A stretch of DNA of 61,602 bases from an uncultured Collinsella sp. (GTDB lineage Bacteria > Actinomycetota > Coriobacteriia > Coriobacteriales > Coriobacteriaceae): the NCBI GenBank assembly GCA_900755005.1, contig CAAEEX010000042.1, positions 1 through 61,602 of the forward strand, in the 5' to 3' direction. The notes beneath the pieces were generated by a model. The model saw only the letters and a program-made list of their open reading frames with translations. It searched no databases and was not told where the DNA came from. The number at the start of each line of letters is the position of its first letter. Positions within the stretch are counted from its first letter, which is position 1. Made by a program: the position numbers and the translations under genes. Of the stretch, positions 37,401 to 42,585 are shown one piece after another.

Positions 37401-38322
37401 TAGATGTGTTCCCTCCCAGACCGGTATCGGTCAGAGCGCTGCAGCCATTATAAGCGTTCTCAGGAATCGAACTGAGACCAACGACCTTGTCAAGCCCCGT
37501 AGACCGCAGCCCGCTCCAGGCAAACGCGGCATCGTCCATAGAGCCGATGGTAGCAACGTCATTAATGTTCAGACTCGTAAGCGATCCGCACCCAGAAAAC
37601 GCTTCTGTTCCGATGCCCCCAATGGTCATACCGGAAAAGCTGATATCGGCAAGATTCGAGCAGCCAGAAAAGGCGTGTAGTCCAATTGAAGAAATAGAGC
37701 TGTTCTCAAAACGTACCGAGCGCAGATTGGAGGAGTACTCACAAATATATCCGGGGACCCCATCCACTCCGTAATCAACGATCAGGTTGGTCACCAATTT
37801 ACCATCGACAGAGTTCTCATTCGGGTCGTTTTCATCAATCTCTACCGTAACGCTTCCGCCAGCATCACACGGATACACATAGCCGTTCGGCATAAGCTTG
37901 GCATACTCACAGACCACAGGGTCCTCGTACACGAGGGCATCGACTTCGCTGTCGTCGGACGGGGGCTCCGCCGTTGCAGGCGAGGTCTTTGCTGCATCGG
38001 AATCGGTCGCGGAGCTCGAAAGATCTTGGGCCAGGCTCGACGTGGAAGTGCTGGTATCAGAGCTGGACGATTTGTCCTGAGCGTTATTCGTTTGGTCGGA
38101 AGACGTGGATGAGCTACCCTCGTCCGAAGACGACGCGCTATAGCTCGCCTTGGCATCAGCGTCAGAGTCCGAGTCGGTCTCTTGGGCCTCGTTTTCGACA
38201 GCAAGCGCCTCGGTATCCTCGGCATAGGCCGTGCTGGGCGAAAGGGGTATCGAGGTCACGACCATCGCGACCGAAAGATAGACGACCAAAAACCTATAGA
38301 AGGCAGCAGTGATCCTGTTCAT
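25414..38322 (-). CDS. Giant LAxTG-anchored surface protein with leucine-rich, InlB-type and Ig/MBG-like repeats (4302 aa)
   Basis: A signal peptide (residues 1-34, TAYA|ED) is followed by a Ser/Asp-rich stretch (to about 125). Two BspA-type leucine-rich blocks (about 125-440 and 525-830) follow, each with the motif LxxIGxxAFxGCxxLTxxxL. Residues about 910-2575 are a long series of InlB B-repeat/Flg_new-like modules (GYxFxGWY). Three tandem Ig/putative-Ig/MBG-like units (about 2575-4140) come next, separated by Pro-Asp-rich linkers near 3640-3700 and 4150-4250. The C-terminus is LADTG (4267-4271), a hydrophobic stretch and RRRR, a sortase sorting signal of the LAxTG kind. The role is probably adhesion to host or neighbouring cells; the ligand is unknown. 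A hydrophobic segment near 1192-1216 is odd for a secreted protein. GGAAGG six bases upstream supports the start. Confidence 0.9.
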   Translation of the reverse strand: MNRITAAFYRFLVVYLSVAMVVTSIPLSPSTAYAEDTEALAVENEAQETDSDSDADAKASYSASSSDEGSSSTSSDQTNNAQDKSSSSDTSTSTSSLAQDLSSSATDSDAAKTSPATAEPPSDDSEVDALVYEDPVVCEYAKLMPNGYVYPCDAGGSVTVEIDENDPNENSVDGKLVTNLIVDYGVDGVPGYICEYSSNLRSVRFENSSISSIGLHAFSGCSNLADISFSGMTIGGIGTEAFSGCGSLTSLNINDVATIGSMDDAAFAWSGLRSTGLDKVVGLSSIPENAYNGCSALTDTGLGGNTSITSIGVNAFKNCSRLATTGLENNTTIKTLREGCFSGTNMSGGLTLPLYSKIEELPSRAFYGSKLETVYFGCDHVVLINSTTFPKQNMTVMVPAKMVSQYASGRPKEVWESCNGSLPVPVGKMLQKIKVSRDPDKMAYQQGDTISLEGMSVTFQYPHSTMDSDYEALIKDELGEYLTATPCDGDVFDESMDGEPIQLVYDDGYTRLVAYSKDNLQQAAYEYAKLMPNYYLYPCDANGNLTVEIDENSPRENSVDGRMVTNLIVDYGVDEVDAQLCADSTNLRSVRFENSSISKIGLHAFYNCPNLTDISLSGMTIGTIGKEAFYGCKSLTSLNISETATIGSMGEAAFAGSGLVSTGLDKIVGLTSIPDRAYDGCKALTDTGLGGNTSITSIGVCAFRHCSSLATTGLESNTTVETLGHTCFYGTDLSGGLTLPYNSKIEELPEKAFGSTNLETVFFGCNHAVLINTDTFPKYNMTVMVPAKMIPKYANGHPKAVWERCNGCLPVPVGKVLENVEISCDPNNMTYETGETISLEGMNIELDYPHSVSIWDYEALIQEELGEYLTATPRDGDVFDESMDGQPVKLVYDDGYSHFETQTKGTLQLKKPTPTSFQISYAQKIDKGERKLMDGVELPDVSGTITIDAGAEVTLDAGALGMLNDNITFKGWYDTESGKYISKEPVYTFTPDKDLSLEARFKLKDYAVHINDAQATDSSQDFAHLSVTAQNCYRNAGETVDLSAATDNALFLGWYLGEGDDAYAVSDQLDFTYTVDKADAIVSEDKTDARIEITPRYCAPQASVVLSVDGVDENGQPLGQFLSTGLYGIGSRVTVVAVPMPGYVFDYATDALGNVVFTGDDGPSYTFVLEGDVQYTAHFREATDPDESLAALKAALIAAITAAAVLATMYGLGEIVDPIAADAVIEIGMADNIEDVAAVGTKVLKEIKDIIDDHKKPKPHGDHKIEIIATAQPEVGGVVTGGGIHYEGTVATLEAVANPGYRFVCWKENGAEVSTSPLKTMTITDLTPEVVKMTAVFEKKVEVTAVAEADGIQADFSTGCTASPVKQSITRGDQAMVTASEGPDYAFVGWFEDGVEVSPERTYIFKAEVDRHLVARFRKADKTILVNTDPFDSAEVLCDGLPVVDGKVRAKDGDILTFTVRPKVRPDNPEKTYRFVEWRETDAQGITIANKQEVCEYRVNGNARIEAVMDGRDTHTVRAEADPLEGGTVTLKRGETAGMVLEVPEGERVTAEATPSEGYIFDGWYLSNGGSDVTSTLVSSERSYSFEPITDCVIQAKFTRACKVDVVVEPAAAMAGKYLVHGEGYCMKGEPATLSIELTAEASKQFTFKGWYDAKTDLLLGTDPSYLEFYPEDVECTVRAVFEENTYTVEAKAKKTFVERGTVEIEGHPGASSVTCGYGDTVILKAKPNDGYRFDHWKDDSGEVYDTAELVVKVTKSDTYTAIFTDSKPEVMVTADSWLGGTVTCNGTVVKPTTDKFKLGETLTLTAKAHPGFLFWGWYVNGRLKSLKHETSLVAKARGKTGHCVITAAFVPIDTVCVSLADPAEGGTVKASRILADRGAEVALKATPNPGYVFTGWYTADGTFESADAEFTCHQERTHVHVARFMAKSYEVDATTVVDSGTGSLVESSVAGWVEGTGTVEAGHAATLTAHALSGYAFEYWADASGAVVSRDSTYHVVPTSDTTLQAVFSAKQYTVDVSCEESMGSVEGAGTYAAGQVATVRAVAAEDTAFVDWFRNGTCVSSKKTYRFTVREDTSLYAVFASGSYVVHTVASPAEGGAVSGFGGYEAGDRATLRAIANTGYSFAGWTDDKGETVSENADYTVKVTGDATYTATFTPKSYQVVLSASDDSVSTLSGEGSYQFGDTVELNATPMGTKRFVGWYVLDAEGNKSLLSCDAHCWVKLDKDMVEGLEDDTLELQAVFADPYEVTVTGEVVVKDKASNRGCRVTGSGSFAVGDQVELTAVAGMGYRFVGWSTDKEGTSIVETATTLDVTATQGITYYAQFESDGQVTITVTGSSIFRGTALLVDGIPAGSRSYDRGDMFMAIAIPWKKYHFSHWVDDAGVTVSYSAFYIGTAKENRQLTAVFYETGCDVQVATYPKGAGFSMVALGTGGSYHSAAIMFTVPHEGWKFKYWVDENGMPVGFTPVINRVVFGNRTFTAVYERASMTVTAVDSRQGGHVDGSSEDESLGYAVTNEVENGESTTLTAVPDAGYVFDGWYARNDDGSLGDEPLSTDATWTFVPEDNMTVEARFAEAPKYKVTARAVNGSGGPESALVATDGKATLSATPDEGCYLTRVTVAEEAGEDGSAGNAYDLDISDYKGGAYEVTLSGVSAPQKVTFEFAKAAAPQVLAQPQDASAYEGDPVELSVAAEAGRNARVHAAVSSGSAADVKLSYQWYRMSDDGGKAVALKGETGEALSIAQLDSEGEGEYFCRITQNYLGTVTKTDTEHAKVSIVPREALVFNGRVLPVATAHDEYRAEIAGATGGKAPYAYNLDDVEVPEGMQLTLADDGSGALVLSGVPAATGVCRFKISCTDDLGDKCDAHFALLVKAKEAPLAFEGQTFTYNATAQDPGLLGVPEGCEDDVKLTYVGTGDTHYSSDQAPVDAGTYRAVATLDAKGYVGNSSCDFTIEKAPVDISIETSDVTYDGARHVAAVAVAGLDTSAYSVAYRGIDGTSYGPMALEPCDSGNYRVTVTVTDPNYQGKKSAEFSIAKASQVITGTTSYSGVYGGDPIVFNNVAQTPVSFELVDSDDDASPVSIKGRCATVKAAGTARVVAHAAASRNYLAAEDVELTVAVAPAQLLVKVDDAERFEGQKNPEFTSSLVSRCDTSDVKVTYFCSANEKSPAGEYQIDAAVADPNFDVAVDPGTLTVKKKPEHYKVTAKAVNGSVDNALVSVVEGGDATLSATPDEGCYLERVTVVQAGSDATVDLDISDYKGGAYEVTLSDVTASQEVTFEFAKADAPRVVAQPQDVSVHEGDAVALSVAAEPGKNVADHAASSTGCAAEVELSYQWFRMANGKAVALDGETGETLSLADLDDEKAGEYFCRITQRYLGAEKQADSDCASVSVVAWDTLVFNGDLLPAASAHGTYIAMIAGAAGGKAPYEYAWDETKLPDGLKLSRTPGGLTLSRVPSKTGVSAFDIMCTDARGEVVTASFVLVVQTKRVKLSFTDGDYTFNGAPQTPEVSGAPKVCKGDLRVWYFGTGSTQYSSTEAPTDAGTYRAVATLRSHGYIGAATCQFEIAPAKLKVKVDDAERFEGEANPAFTSSLESAVDTSRVKVEYSCDADESSPAGEYQIGATVADPNFDVEVVPGTLTVKKKQEPVNPNPVVPDPDNPDPDQPDPDPNPDPDPNPEPDNPDPGPKPDPDNPDPDNPEPDNPDKPERFEVTAEAVNGSVDNASVTVDAGGDVTLSATPDEGCYLERVTVTEAGSDKAVDLDISDYEGGAYEVTLSGVTASQEVTFEFVKADAPKMIAQPQDASAHEGDAAVLSVAAEAGKGVLDHASSSTGSAADVELSYQWFHMVGGEAVALEGETGETLLIENLDDDCAGEYFCRVTQRYLGTETQVESDRAVVSVVPRDTLVFNGGLLPVARAHSTYRATISGAAGGEAPYEYTWDDAKLPDGFKLTRTSGGLTLSGTPSKAGVSTFDITCKDAQGKTATAHFVLVVQAKRVDLAFAGGNFVYSGDAQAPEVTGVPKACEGDLRVRYYGTGGTHYSSSGAPTDAGTYRAVATLRSNGYIGAASRKFKIAPAKLRVKVDDVERFEGEANPAFTSSLKSSADTSRVKVEYSCVADESSPAGEYQIEATVTDPNFDVTVEPGTLTVKKMQEPVDPDPVVPDPDKPDGPDPDKPDPDKPEPDQPDPGKPEPDKPEPDQPDKPDPDNPDKPEPDNPSKPEPEKPGTPDSDQPDSKDPTKPGSSDNSAVDKAKASGTENSGKKESSKTSAQQLADTGDRAPLAVVVAAGAAALVALGLELLRRRRSDA
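25560..25870 (-). repeat. Pro-Asp-rich wall-spanning repeat coding region
   Basis: These are short near-identical DNA repeats encoding PDPDKPDP-type sequence between the last MBG-like domain and the LADTG signal of the surface protein. A similar tract at 27210-27410 separates the second and third Ig/MBG units. Both are candidates for length variation by slippage. Confidence 0.8.
25890..30600 (-). repeat. Three tandem Ig/MBG units inside the surface-protein gene
   Basis: Units at about 30600-28740, 28740-27410 and 27215-25890 share the order KVTAxAVNGS domain, Ig-like domain ending GEYFCRITQ, a LVFNG..LPxA domain, and an MBG-like domain ending in TLTVKK. Units two and three are especially close at the DNA level; the first is longer, with added MBG-like domains. 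Confidence 0.75.
35630..37920 (-). repeat. Tandem duplication of the leucine-rich block
   Basis: Segments of about 1.1-1.2 kb (around 37920-36780 and 36760-35630) encode two closely similar blocks starting YAKLMPN and running through the leucine-rich repeats to a QLVYDDGY/KLVYDDGY end. Confidence 0.8.
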
Positions 38323-38325
38323 AGG

Positions 38326-38413
38326 AACCTTCCCGCAATTCGCAAAGATACCGAGGACCCAGTGCGGGCCATCATCTCACAATACCCTGTATAAGCGACA
38401 ATGCGGGAAGGTT
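38326..38413. promoter_or_regulatory. 12-bp perfect inverted repeat over the surface-protein ribosome-binding site
   Basis: AACCTTCCCGCA (38326-38337) and TGCGGGAAGGTT (38402-38413) are exact inverted copies 64 bases apart. On the minus strand the copy nearest the gene contains the GGAAGG ribosome-binding site. It could be an RBS-masking stem, an operator, or the borders of a short invertible promoter segment. Confidence 0.6.
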
Positions 38414-38449
38414 GCGCAAACGGTTTATCTAAGGGCGCAGAAGGTTGGT

Positions 38450-39592
38450 CTAATCGCAGCTCAAATCGCGCAGAGCCTCAATCGCCGTGTCGACTTCCTC
38501 ATCCGTGTTGAAATAACCAAACGAGAAGCGAACCACGCCCTGGCGCTCGGTCCCCAGCGCGCGGTGCATGAGCGGAGCGCAATGGGCGCCGGGGCGCGTC
38601 GCAATCCCCCACCCTTGCATGAGCGCGTCCGAGATCTCGGCAGAGTCGATATCACCCACGTTGAGTGAGACGATCGCCGAGCGCGACGGCTGGTCAAAGG
38701 CACCGTAGAGCTTGATCTCCGGGATTTCGCGCACGCCAGCGAGAAAGCGATCCGCCAGTGCTCGCTCATGCGCCGCGATCGCCTCGCCCCCGCCTTGCGC
38801 CTCGATAAAGTCGAGACCTGCGGAAAGTCCCGCGATGCCGTGACCGTTGAGCGTGCCCGCCTCAAGGCGCGTGGGCCACCCAAGCGGCTGCAGCGCATCG
38901 AAGCTGTGCACGCCCGTGCCGCCCATGGCCCACGGCGCCACGTCAATGCCCTCCGCCACGGCCAGGCCGCCGGTGCCCTGCGGACCCATGAACCCCTTGT
39001 GGCCAGTAAAGCACACCACGTCGAGCCCCATGGCCTGCATATCGATATGCGCCGTGCCGGCAGACTGAGAGGCGTCAACGATCACAAGCGCGCCGGCAGC
39101 ATGGGCCATGGCCGCCACACGCGAAACGTCAACCGCGTTGCCGGTCACATTGGAGGCGTGCGTCACCACCACGGCACGAGTACCCGGCGCGACCAACCGC
39201 TCGAGCTCGTCGTAGTCGAGCACGCCGTTCGCGTCGCAGCCCGCATGCTCAACGGTCACGCCCTGCTCTGCCGCCAGGCGGTTGAGCGGACGCAGCACGG
39301 AGTTGTGCTCGAGCACCGTCGTGACCACGCGGTCGCCGGGGCGCACCACGCCATTGATGACGGTATTGAGCGCCGCGGTGGAGTTGGGCGTAAAACAAAC
39401 ATGATCGGCCCGCGGGCAGCCCAGCAAGCGCGCAAGCTTGGCGCGACAGCCGTGGATGGTACGCGCCGCATCGAGCGCACCCGACGTCGCGCCGCGTCCG
39501 GCATTGCCGAGCGAGCACATCGCCTGGGTCACGGCATCGATGACCGTTTGCGGCTTATGCATAGTCGTCGCCGCGTTATCCAGGTAGATCAT
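38450..39592 (-). CDS. Cysteine desulfurase/selenocysteine lyase family PLP enzyme
   Basis: The 380-residue class V aminotransferase begins MIYLDNAATTMHKP, has the PLP-lysine segment CFTGHKGFMGPQGTGG, and a C-terminal cysteine in RPGAHCAPLMHRALG at the place of the catalytic Cys. It removes sulfur or selenium from cysteine or selenocysteine. It overlaps the DUF3343 gene (ATGA), and with yedF and selD upstream it probably supplies selenium for selenophosphate rather than for Fe-S clusters. A start five codons earlier lies inside the neighbour and is less likely. Confidence 0.88.
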   Translation of the reverse strand: MIYLDNAATTMHKPQTVIDAVTQAMCSLGNAGRGATSGALDAARTIHGCRAKLARLLGCPRADHVCFTPNSTAALNTVINGVVRPGDRVVTTVLEHNSVLRPLNRLAAEQGVTVEHAGCDANGVLDYDELERLVAPGTRAVVVTHASNVTGNAVDVSRVAAMAHAAGALVIVDASQSAGTAHIDMQAMGLDVVCFTGHKGFMGPQGTGGLAVAEGIDVAPWAMGGTGVHSFDALQPLGWPTRLEAGTLNGHGIAGLSAGLDFIEAQGGGEAIAAHERALADRFLAGVREIPEIKLYGAFDQPSRSAIVSLNVGDIDSAEISDALMQGWGIATRPGAHCAPLMHRALGTERQGVVRFSFGYFNTDEEVDTAIEALRDLSCD

Positions 39593-39840
39593 CGCACGAC
39601 CTCCCACATGTCGATCACCGTAAAGCCCTCAGTGGGAACGCCTGCCGCAGCAAGCTCGCCGCGCAGCAGGTCCTCATCCGAAGGCTGTGCCTTCCATGCC
39701 AAACCGCAGCCGGCAGCGACCTCCCCGGGCACGGGAATCGTTCGCCCGGGAAGGCCGCGCTCGATGCACAGGGACTCGCAGCCCATGGCGGCCGCCGTGG
39801 TAGAAAACGTGATGACAAGCGCCGGGCGCTTCTCCCTCAT
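39589..39840 (-). CDS. DUF3343 protein, putative Se/S carrier-like
   Basis: The 83-residue protein (ALVITFSTTAAAMGCESLC...GLAWKAQPSDEDLL) belongs to the small DUF3343 family often found beside yedF and selD and proposed to carry selenium or sulfur on cysteines. Three cysteines are present (two in MGCESLC, one in AGCGL). GGAG lies upstream of ATG 39840. The stop overlaps the start of the desulfurase gene, and the 19-base gap to yedF indicates one operon. A direct role has not been established for the family. Confidence 0.8.
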   Translation of the reverse strand: MREKRPALVITFSTTAAAMGCESLCIERGLPGRTIPVPGEVAAGCGLAWKAQPSDEDLLRGELAAAGVPTEGFTVIDMWEVVR

Positions 39841-39859
39841 GGCAACTCCAACCAATACG

Positions 39860-40486
39860 CTACGGGCGCACAACGCGCACGGCCTGCTCCATCTTCTCCA
39901 CGATCACGTACATGTTGGTGACCTCGCCCACCGCCAGCTGGTCCTTAATGCCATAGTGATCGAGGCAGGTGCCGCAGGTGAGGATCTCGACGCCCTGCTC
40001 GGCCAGGCCCTTCAGGTCGTCGAGCACCGGAGAGCCCTCGACGGTGAGCTTGGCGCCGCCGTTGTAGAACAGCATGGTCGCGGGCAGCTCCTCCTGCTGC
40101 GTCACGGCAAAGATGAAGGCCTTCATGAGCTTGTGGCCCAGCTCGTCGTCGCCACGGCCCATGCAATCGGTGTAGACGGAAATGACGAGCTTGCCCTTGC
40201 CGGCGCTGGCATCACAGAAGGCAGCGCCATCCTGCTCGGGGTCCGCAACGGCAACGGCGCCAGAGGTCGCCAAGGTCACGTGCCACTCGGCGTCAGAAAC
40301 CTTCTCGACCGAGGCCGTGCAGCCCTTTTCCTGTGCCATCTTGGAGATGTTCTTGACGGCGGTCTCGTTGTCGACCGAGGTCACCACGGCACCCTCGCCA
40401 TCAAGCTGTTTGAGTGCCTTAAGCGTCTTGACGACGGGCAGCGGGCAGGCATCGCCCATGGCATTGACTTCAATTTTCGTAGACAT
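39860..40486 (-). CDS. yedF: Selenium metabolism protein YedF (TusA/SirA-like plus DsrE-like)
   Basis: The 208-residue protein has an N-terminal TusA-like domain with GDACPLPVVKTLKAL (the CPxP motif near residue 14) and a C-terminal DsrE/F-like domain (residues about 95-208) with cysteines in VYTDCMGRG and LTCGTCLDHYG. YedF proteins co-occur with selD and are thought to traffic selenium. Here it lies 60 bases after selD and before DUF3343 and the desulfurase/lyase. Start ATG 40486 is preceded by AAAGGAAA. Confidence 0.9.
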   Translation of the reverse strand: MSTKIEVNAMGDACPLPVVKTLKALKQLDGEGAVVTSVDNETAVKNISKMAQEKGCTASVEKVSDAEWHVTLATSGAVAVADPEQDGAAFCDASAGKGKLVISVYTDCMGRGDDELGHKLMKAFIFAVTQQEELPATMLFYNGGAKLTVEGSPVLDDLKGLAEQGVEILTCGTCLDHYGIKDQLAVGEVTNMYVIVEKMEQAVRVVRP

Positions 40487-40546
40487 AGTTTTTCCTTTCG
40501 AAAGAACCGTTCTAGAGAACGGTAAACAGTTACATAAACGTGCGGG

Positions 40547-41596
40547 CTAGCGGACAACGTGGACGGCAGGACCGCCTGGCACCGGCTCGCACACGCGACC
40601 GACGACGGCGGCAACGCGCCCCTCGGCACGCAGACGGCACGCAAGCTCATCCACATCCCACGCGGGCGCCGCTATGAGCAACCCACCCGAGGTCTGCGGA
40701 TCGTAGAGCGCATCCAGCATGCCCGGCTCCAGGTCATCGTCGGCTGCCACACGTGGGCCAAAGAAATCCTGGTTGCGGTAAGCGCCCGCCGGGATAATGC
40801 CCAGACGCGCCATGTCGAGCACCTGCTCAAAGAGCGGCACCGCCCCGGACGAAAGCTCGATCTGCACACCCGAACCCTCGGCCATCTCGCACGCATGCCC
40901 GATCAGGCCAAAGCCCGTAACATCGGTACAGCCGTGAAGCTCGAGCCCCTCGGCAAGGCGAATCGGTGCCTCATTGAGGGCGCGCATCGAATCAAACATC
41001 GCCGCGGCCTCGTCCTGCTCGATAAGCTCGCCCTTAATGGCCGTGGTGATAATGCCCGAGCCGACCGCCTTGGTCAGCAGCAGAACATCGCCCACGCGCG
41101 CGCCGCCGTTGGCGAGCATGCGGTCGAGCGCGACAAAGCCGCTCACAGACAGGCCATACTTGGGCTCGTCGTCGTTGATGGTATGGCCGCCCGCGATGGA
41201 GCAACCCGCCTCGACGCACTTGTCGGCGCCGCCCGCCAGAATCTGACCGGCAACCTCGATGCCCAGACAACTGGGTATGCAGAGTAGGTTCATGGCATGG
41301 CTCGGCCGCCCGCCCATGGCGTAGATGTCCGACAGCGAGTTGGCCGCGGCAATCTGGCCAAACAGAAACGGGTCGTCGACCATCGGCGGGAAGAAGTCGA
41401 TGGACTGCACAAGCCCCAGGTTCTCCCCTACGCGGAAGACGCTCGCATCGTCAGAGGTATCGAACCCCACGAGCAAGTTGTCGTTATGCACATTTGGCAA
41501 GTCGCCCAGAACCTGGGCGAGGGCTCCGGGAGCCAACTTAGCGGCTCAACCGCTCGCGGCAGTCATAGACGTAAGCTTAATCTGATCGTCAGCCAT
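40547..41596 (-). CDS. selD: Selenide, water dikinase SelD, itself a selenoprotein (UGA at codon 17)
   Basis: SelD makes selenophosphate from selenide and ATP, the selenium donor for SelA. Reading from ATG 41596 (GGAGGTATCG upstream) gives 16 codons ending LTSMTAASG, then UGA (41548-41546), then AAKLAPGAL, so the catalytic position 17, Cys in E. coli, is Sec. Total length is 349 residues. The glycine-rich loop GHTINDDEPKYGLSVSG, DVTGFGLIGHA and the DPQTSGGLL C-terminus are typical. Calling a start after the UGA would delete the active site. A hairpin SECIS candidate follows. It is cotranscribed with yedF. Confidence 0.93.
41502..41548 (-). promoter_or_regulatory. Candidate SECIS element of selD
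   Basis: After the UGA (41548-41546), an 8-bp perfect stem TCGCCCAG/CTGGGCGA (41520-41513 with 41509-41502) closes a GTT loop, 33 bases from the codon. A second small hairpin GGCTC/GAGCC lies between. The distance falls within the range seen in bacterial SECIS elements. Confidence 0.6.
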
Positions 41597-41666
41597 CGAT
41601 ACCTCCTCTCATCGGTCAATCATTTTCTCCCAGTATACGCATGAATGCGAGCCTACGGCGGATGCA

Positions 41667-42431
41667 TTAATTGAGCGCCTGTGCGCGAATCGCCGCGCCG
41701 ATGGCACCGGCGAAGCGGGCCTGGGGCGAGGTGGTGACCGGCGACCCCAGCAGCGCGCCCAGCCACTCTACGACATAGGCGTTCTCGCACAAGCCGCCGG
41801 TCAGGTAGTACGGGGCGCCCGCCGCCTGCCCGGCCATGGTGGCCACGCGCGAGACCACGCTGTCGATCACGCCACGGGCGATGTTCTCGCGCGGCTCACC
41901 GCGACCGATCAGGCTGATGACCTCGCTTTCGGCAAACACCGTGCACATGCTGCTGATCTTGGTAGGCTCGCCGGAACGCGCCAGGTCGGCCATCTGCTGC
42001 TGAGAAATGCCTAGGCGGTCGGCCATGATCTCCAAAAAGCGCCCCGTGCCGGCGGCGCACTTATCGTTCATGGCAAACTTGGCCACGCGGCCACTTTTAA
42101 GCTGAATGACCTTGGTGTCCTGGCCGCCCACGTCAATCACCGTGCCGTGGTCGCCAAACAGGCGCACGGCACCGGTGCCGTGGCAGGTAATCTCGGTCAC
42201 GACCTTATGCGCATAGGGCACGGCGACACGGCCGTAGCCGGTCGCGACCACGCGAGCATCGTCGGCCGTCACGTCATAGCCGGCCGCTGCTAGTGCCTCG
42301 CGCAGCCGCTCGGAAGCATCGACCGAGGAGAACCCGGTTGGCTGCACGCACGTCCACGCCACCGAACCTTCCCCGTCGACCACAGCAGCCTTAGCCGCCG
42401 TAGACCCGATATCGATCCCAATCCCTATCAT
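41667..42431 (-). CDS. ATP-dependent 2-hydroxyacyl-CoA dehydratase-type activase (HgdC/YjiL family)
   Basis: The 254-residue ASKHA-fold ATPase has GIDIGSTAAKAAVVDGEG at the N-terminus, VIDVGGQDTKVI in the middle, and two cluster cysteines in NDKCAAGTGRF and SSMCTVFAESE, which hold one 4Fe-4S cluster between two subunits. Such activators use ATP to push a low-potential electron into a partner, here the HgdB-like protein upstream (42586-43752). It lies 70 bases ahead of selD on the same strand. Confidence 0.9.
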   Translation of the reverse strand: MIGIGIDIGSTAAKAAVVDGEGSVAWTCVQPTGFSSVDASERLREALAAAGYDVTADDARVVATGYGRVAVPYAHKVVTEITCHGTGAVRLFGDHGTVIDVGGQDTKVIQLKSGRVAKFAMNDKCAAGTGRFLEIMADRLGISQQQMADLARSGEPTKISSMCTVFAESEVISLIGRGEPRENIARGVIDSVVSRVATMAGQAAGAPYYLTGGLCENAYVVEWLGALLGSPVTTSPQARFAGAIGAAIRAQALN

Positions 42432-42493
42432 GGCTCTCTCCCAATCTAAACATCAAAGGTAGCGGCGCGTTCAGGCGCCTTAACTCTAGGTTT

Positions 42494-42581
42494 CTCAGGT
42501 GCCGGAGGTTGCCCCGAAAGAGGAGCGCAGCGTACTTTGGTACGCAAGCGACGGTTTGAGGGGCAAGATCCGGTGCCTGAG
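42494..42581. repeat. Long imperfect hairpin between the dehydratase and activase genes
   Basis: Arms 42494-42515 and 42560-42581 pair at about 18 of 22 positions, with a second stem GCGTAC/GTACGC (42530-42535, 42540-42545) at the tip. It begins 4 bases after the dehydratase stop. No clear U-tract follows on the minus strand; a processing or stability element, or a dispersed repeat, is likelier than a terminator. Confidence 0.6.
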
Positions 42582-42585
42582 GAAG

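Noticed and set aside
40547..41536. A shorter SelD starting downstream of the UGA
   Set aside because: It would lack the catalytic residue and the conserved N-terminus, and the upstream ATG has a strong ribosome-binding site.
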